Source: JBOHHM01 sp050725495 (lineage in GTDB: Bacteria; Pseudomonadota; Gammaproteobacteria; Burkholderiales; Burkholderiaceae_C). From it: a DNA stretch of 17,198 nt. The notes beneath the pieces were generated by a model. That model had not been told where the DNA came from. It saw only the letters and a list, made by a program, of their open reading frames with translations, and ran no database searches. The DNA lies in contig JBOHHM010000113.1 in NCBI GenBank assembly GCA_050725495.1, positions 1 through 17,198 of the forward strand. Direction: 5' to 3'. Below, piece by piece: positions 15,657 to 17,198 of the stretch; position 1 is the first letter of the stretch, and every line of letters begins with the position of its first letter. The translations under genes and the position numbers were made by a program.

Positions 15657-16583
15657 CTAGACGGGCACCGGCAGCTGCTGCTTCAGGGCGAGCAAAAAGC
15701 TGCGCGCGCCCTCGGGCAGAGTCCGGCCCGTGAGGGTTTGCACCTCAATCACGCGGTCGGCCATGCCACGCTCACGCAGCACCGCGCCGCGCAGCTCGCT
15801 TCGGCGCAGGCGGTGGCGCACCGTCACCTCGCCCGAGATCGACAGCCCGCCCCCATGGAGCACGAAACTCGTCAAGGCCTCGAAGCTGGCGCTGGCCAGT
15901 GCCGGCTCGAACGCCAGCTGGCGCCGGCTGCATGCGATGTCGAACAGCTGGCGCACCGTGTTCTCGCGCTCCGGCAGCGCCAGCGGGTAGGGCTGCATCT
16001 GCGCCAGGGTGACCGCGCTGAACTTGGCCAGCGGGTGGTCCGGCCGCATGATCACGAGGACCGGCGCCGCCTGCCGGTACGCCACGCTGATGTCGCGTTC
16101 GGCCGCGCGGCTGTAGGTCAGGCCGATGTCGGCGTCGCCGTTGAGGATGGCCGTGGTCACGTCAGCAGGCCCGGCGACCTGCAGATGGAACTGGATGCCC
16201 GGATAGCGCCGCTGGAAGTCGGCAATCACCTGGGGCAGGAACTCGAGCGCGAAGCCCGCTGAGCTGGCGACGCGCACCTTGCCCTTGCGCAGCCCCTGCA
16301 GGGCCTGGATGTCCGACACCACGCGATCGGCCTCCAGCGTCGCGCGCCGGGCATAGCCCGCCAGCAGTTCCCCCGCGGCGCTGGGCACCATGCCGCGCGG
16401 ACGGCGATCGAACAGCGCGACGCCGAGCACGGACTCGAGTCCGGCGATCTGCCGGCTGACCGCCGAGCCGGAGACGAACAGCCGCGCCGCCGCCACGCTG
16501 ATCGAGCCGCTGCGCACGACCTCGAGGAAGTAGCGCACGGCGGCCTCCTGCAAATGGACAGACTGGATGGGAATTTCACGCAT
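15657..16583 (-). CDS. LysR-family transcriptional regulator
   Basis: DNA-binding regulator of 308 residues, full length for the family. The N-terminal winged helix-turn-helix is at about 14-72 (AVRYFLEVVRSGSISVAAARL, then SGSAVSRQIAGLESVLG and LFDRRPRGMVPSAAG). The substrate-binding-like domain begins near 98 (GKVRVASSAGFALEFLPQVI) and would sense a small effector. It lacks the OxyR cysteine pair, and its ligand cannot be told from sequence. It diverges from an amidase gene across 77 bp containing a large inverted repeat, the classic LysR arrangement, so control of the amidase and of itself is likely. The start at ATG 16583 has no clear Shine-Dalgarno. It is convergent with tgt and has no functional link to queuosine. 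Confidence 0.92.
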   Translation of the reverse strand: MREIPIQSVHLQEAAVRYFLEVVRSGSISVAAARLFVSGSAVSRQIAGLESVLGVALFDRRPRGMVPSAAGELLAGYARRATLEADRVVSDIQALQGLRKGKVRVASSAGFALEFLPQVIADFQRRYPGIQFHLQVAGPADVTTAILNGDADIGLTYSRAAERDISVAYRQAAPVLVIMRPDHPLAKFSAVTLAQMQPYPLALPERENTVRQLFDIACSRRQLAFEPALASASFEALTSFVLHGGGLSISGEVTVRHRLRRSELRGAVLRERGMADRVIEVQTLTGRTLPEGARSFLLALKQQLPVPV

Positions 16584-16598
16584 AGGTTTGAGGAAAAC

Positions 16599-16641
16599 GC
16601 AATGAAAGCTTGCGTATATTGTGATTGTCGCAAGTCATTGC
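16599..16641. promoter_or_regulatory. Interrupted inverted repeat, candidate LysR operator
   Basis: Left arm GCAATGA, then AAG, then CTTGCG (16599-16614). Right arm CGCAAGTCATTGC (16629-16641) is the exact reverse complement of the left arm without the three-base AAG. The 14-bp AT-rich centre includes TATATT. It lies between divergent start codons, as LysR sites do, and the inner CTTGCG/CGCAAG pair resembles an activator dyad. Confidence 0.55.
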
Positions 16642-16653
16642 GCGTCCTATCCT
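16625..16653 (+). promoter_or_regulatory. Weak candidate promoter for the amidase gene
   Basis: TTGTCG (16625-16630) and TATCCT (16648-16653) are spaced by 17 nt, each matching four of six consensus bases. Transcription would start around 16660, practically at the ATG, and there is no Shine-Dalgarno, so a leaderless message is possible. The -35 overlaps the inverted repeat. Confidence 0.25.
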
Positions 16654-16660
16654 TGCCCTC

Positions 16661-17198
16661 ATGAATGCCCGAAAGCCCACTGCCGCCCCGTCCAACGACA
16701 TCACCGAACTCGACGCCATCGCCCTGTCGCGGGCGATCCGCGGCAGGCAGCTGTCCTGCGTCGAAACCCTGGACGCGTTCCTGGCCCAGATCGAGCGGCT
16801 CAACCCTCGAGTCAACGCCCTCGTGGCGCTGCAGGCGCGGGACGAGCTGCGCCGCGAGGCGAGGCAGCGCGATGCCCAGCTCGCCCGCGGCGAGTGGCTG
16901 GGGCCGCTACACGGCTTCCCGCAGGCGCCCAAGGACATCCTGCCGGCGGCCGGCATGGTCACGACCAAGGGCTCGCCAATCTTCCAGGACCAGGTCTCGA
17001 TCACCGACGCCGTGATCTTCGAGCGCATGCGCCGCGGCGGCGCGATCTTCATCGGCCGCAGCAATTCGCCCGAATTCGGCCTCGGAGGCCACACCTACAA
17101 CAGCGTCTACGGCACCACCGGCAACGCCTTCTCTCCTGACAAGTCGGCCGGAGGCAGCAGCGGCGGCGCCGCCGTGGCGGTGGCGCTGCGCATGCTGC
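16661..17198 (+). CDS. Amidase-signature family enzyme (partial, C-terminus beyond the right edge)
   Basis: Translated by hand from ATG 16661: 179 codons plus one base are present, with no stop. The family hydrolyses amides through a Lys-cisSer-Ser triad. The N-terminal part shows the usual helical start (ELDAIALSRAIRGRQLSCVETLDAF, an amidase and GatA-like pattern). The catalytic lysine is Lys91 in QAPKDILPAAG. The conserved RSNSPEFGLGGHTYN segment comes next, then the glycine/serine-rich motif SAGGSSGGAA (162-171) that carries the cis-serine. The nucleophilic serine lies beyond the window. The complete enzyme would be about 450-500 residues. It could be a GatA relative, but the divergent LysR gene and absence of gatC or gatB nearby point to a catabolic or detoxifying amidase. 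The substrate is unknown. Confidence 0.9.
   Translation, partial: MNARKPTAAPSNDITELDAIALSRAIRGRQLSCVETLDAFLAQIERLNPRVNALVALQARDELRREARQRDAQLARGEWLGPLHGFPQAPKDILPAAGMVTTKGSPIFQDQVSITDAVIFERMRRGGAIFIGRSNSPEFGLGGHTYNSVYGTTGNAFSPDKSAGGSSGGAAVAVALRML

Overview
The window reads as ordinary chromosome from a GC-rich betaproteobacterium, most likely a Comamonadaceae-type organism. The basis is the strongly G/C-ending codon use, a GlpSTPQV-type glycerol ABC transporter divergent from glpR-glpK, a recG/oxyR/ubiA/proC neighbourhood, and a queA-tgt pair. The family-level placement is from recalled gene order and protein flavour, not from a search. I see no rRNA, tRNA, IS element, phage gene or CRISPR array.

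Positions 1-6314 hold a glycerol uptake and phosphorylation locus. On the minus strand, reading from about 3900 down to the left edge, are two ABC ATPases (glpS, glpT) and two permeases (glpP, glpQ, the latter cut by the window edge). These genes overlap or nearly touch, which indicates one transcript. On the plus strand, diverging from them, are a DeoR-family regulator (glpR) and glycerol kinase (glpK). The two arms share an AT-rich control region (about 3888-3976) with candidate promoters and GlpR-like sites. Glycerol imported by the ABC system would be phosphorylated by GlpK, and the product would relieve GlpR repression of both arms.

Positions 6372-8396 (plus) carry a secreted phytase-like/esterase-like protein followed 6 nt later by proC (pyrroline-5-carboxylate reductase). 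Convergent to these, on the minus strand from 13369 down to 8414, lie recG, oxyR, a DyP-type haem peroxidase and ubiA. The last three are packed closely and look co-transcribed, joining a peroxide sensor, a peroxidase and the ubiquinone prenyltransferase.

Positions 13426-15649 (plus) carry queA and tgt, the queuosine tRNA-modification pair, overlapping by 14 nt. Convergent to tgt is a LysR-family regulator (minus), which diverges from an amidase-signature enzyme cut by the right edge. Their 77-bp gap holds a long interrupted inverted repeat that looks like the LysR operator.

I do not see a clearly new system. The points most worth a second look are: complementary loss of ATP-site motifs in GlpS and GlpT; a 36-codon upstream ORF whose stop overlaps the glpS start; an AT-rich inverted-repeat segment embedded in frame in ubiA; a 6-residue insertion beside the zinc site of Tgt; and the LysR/amidase inverted repeat.
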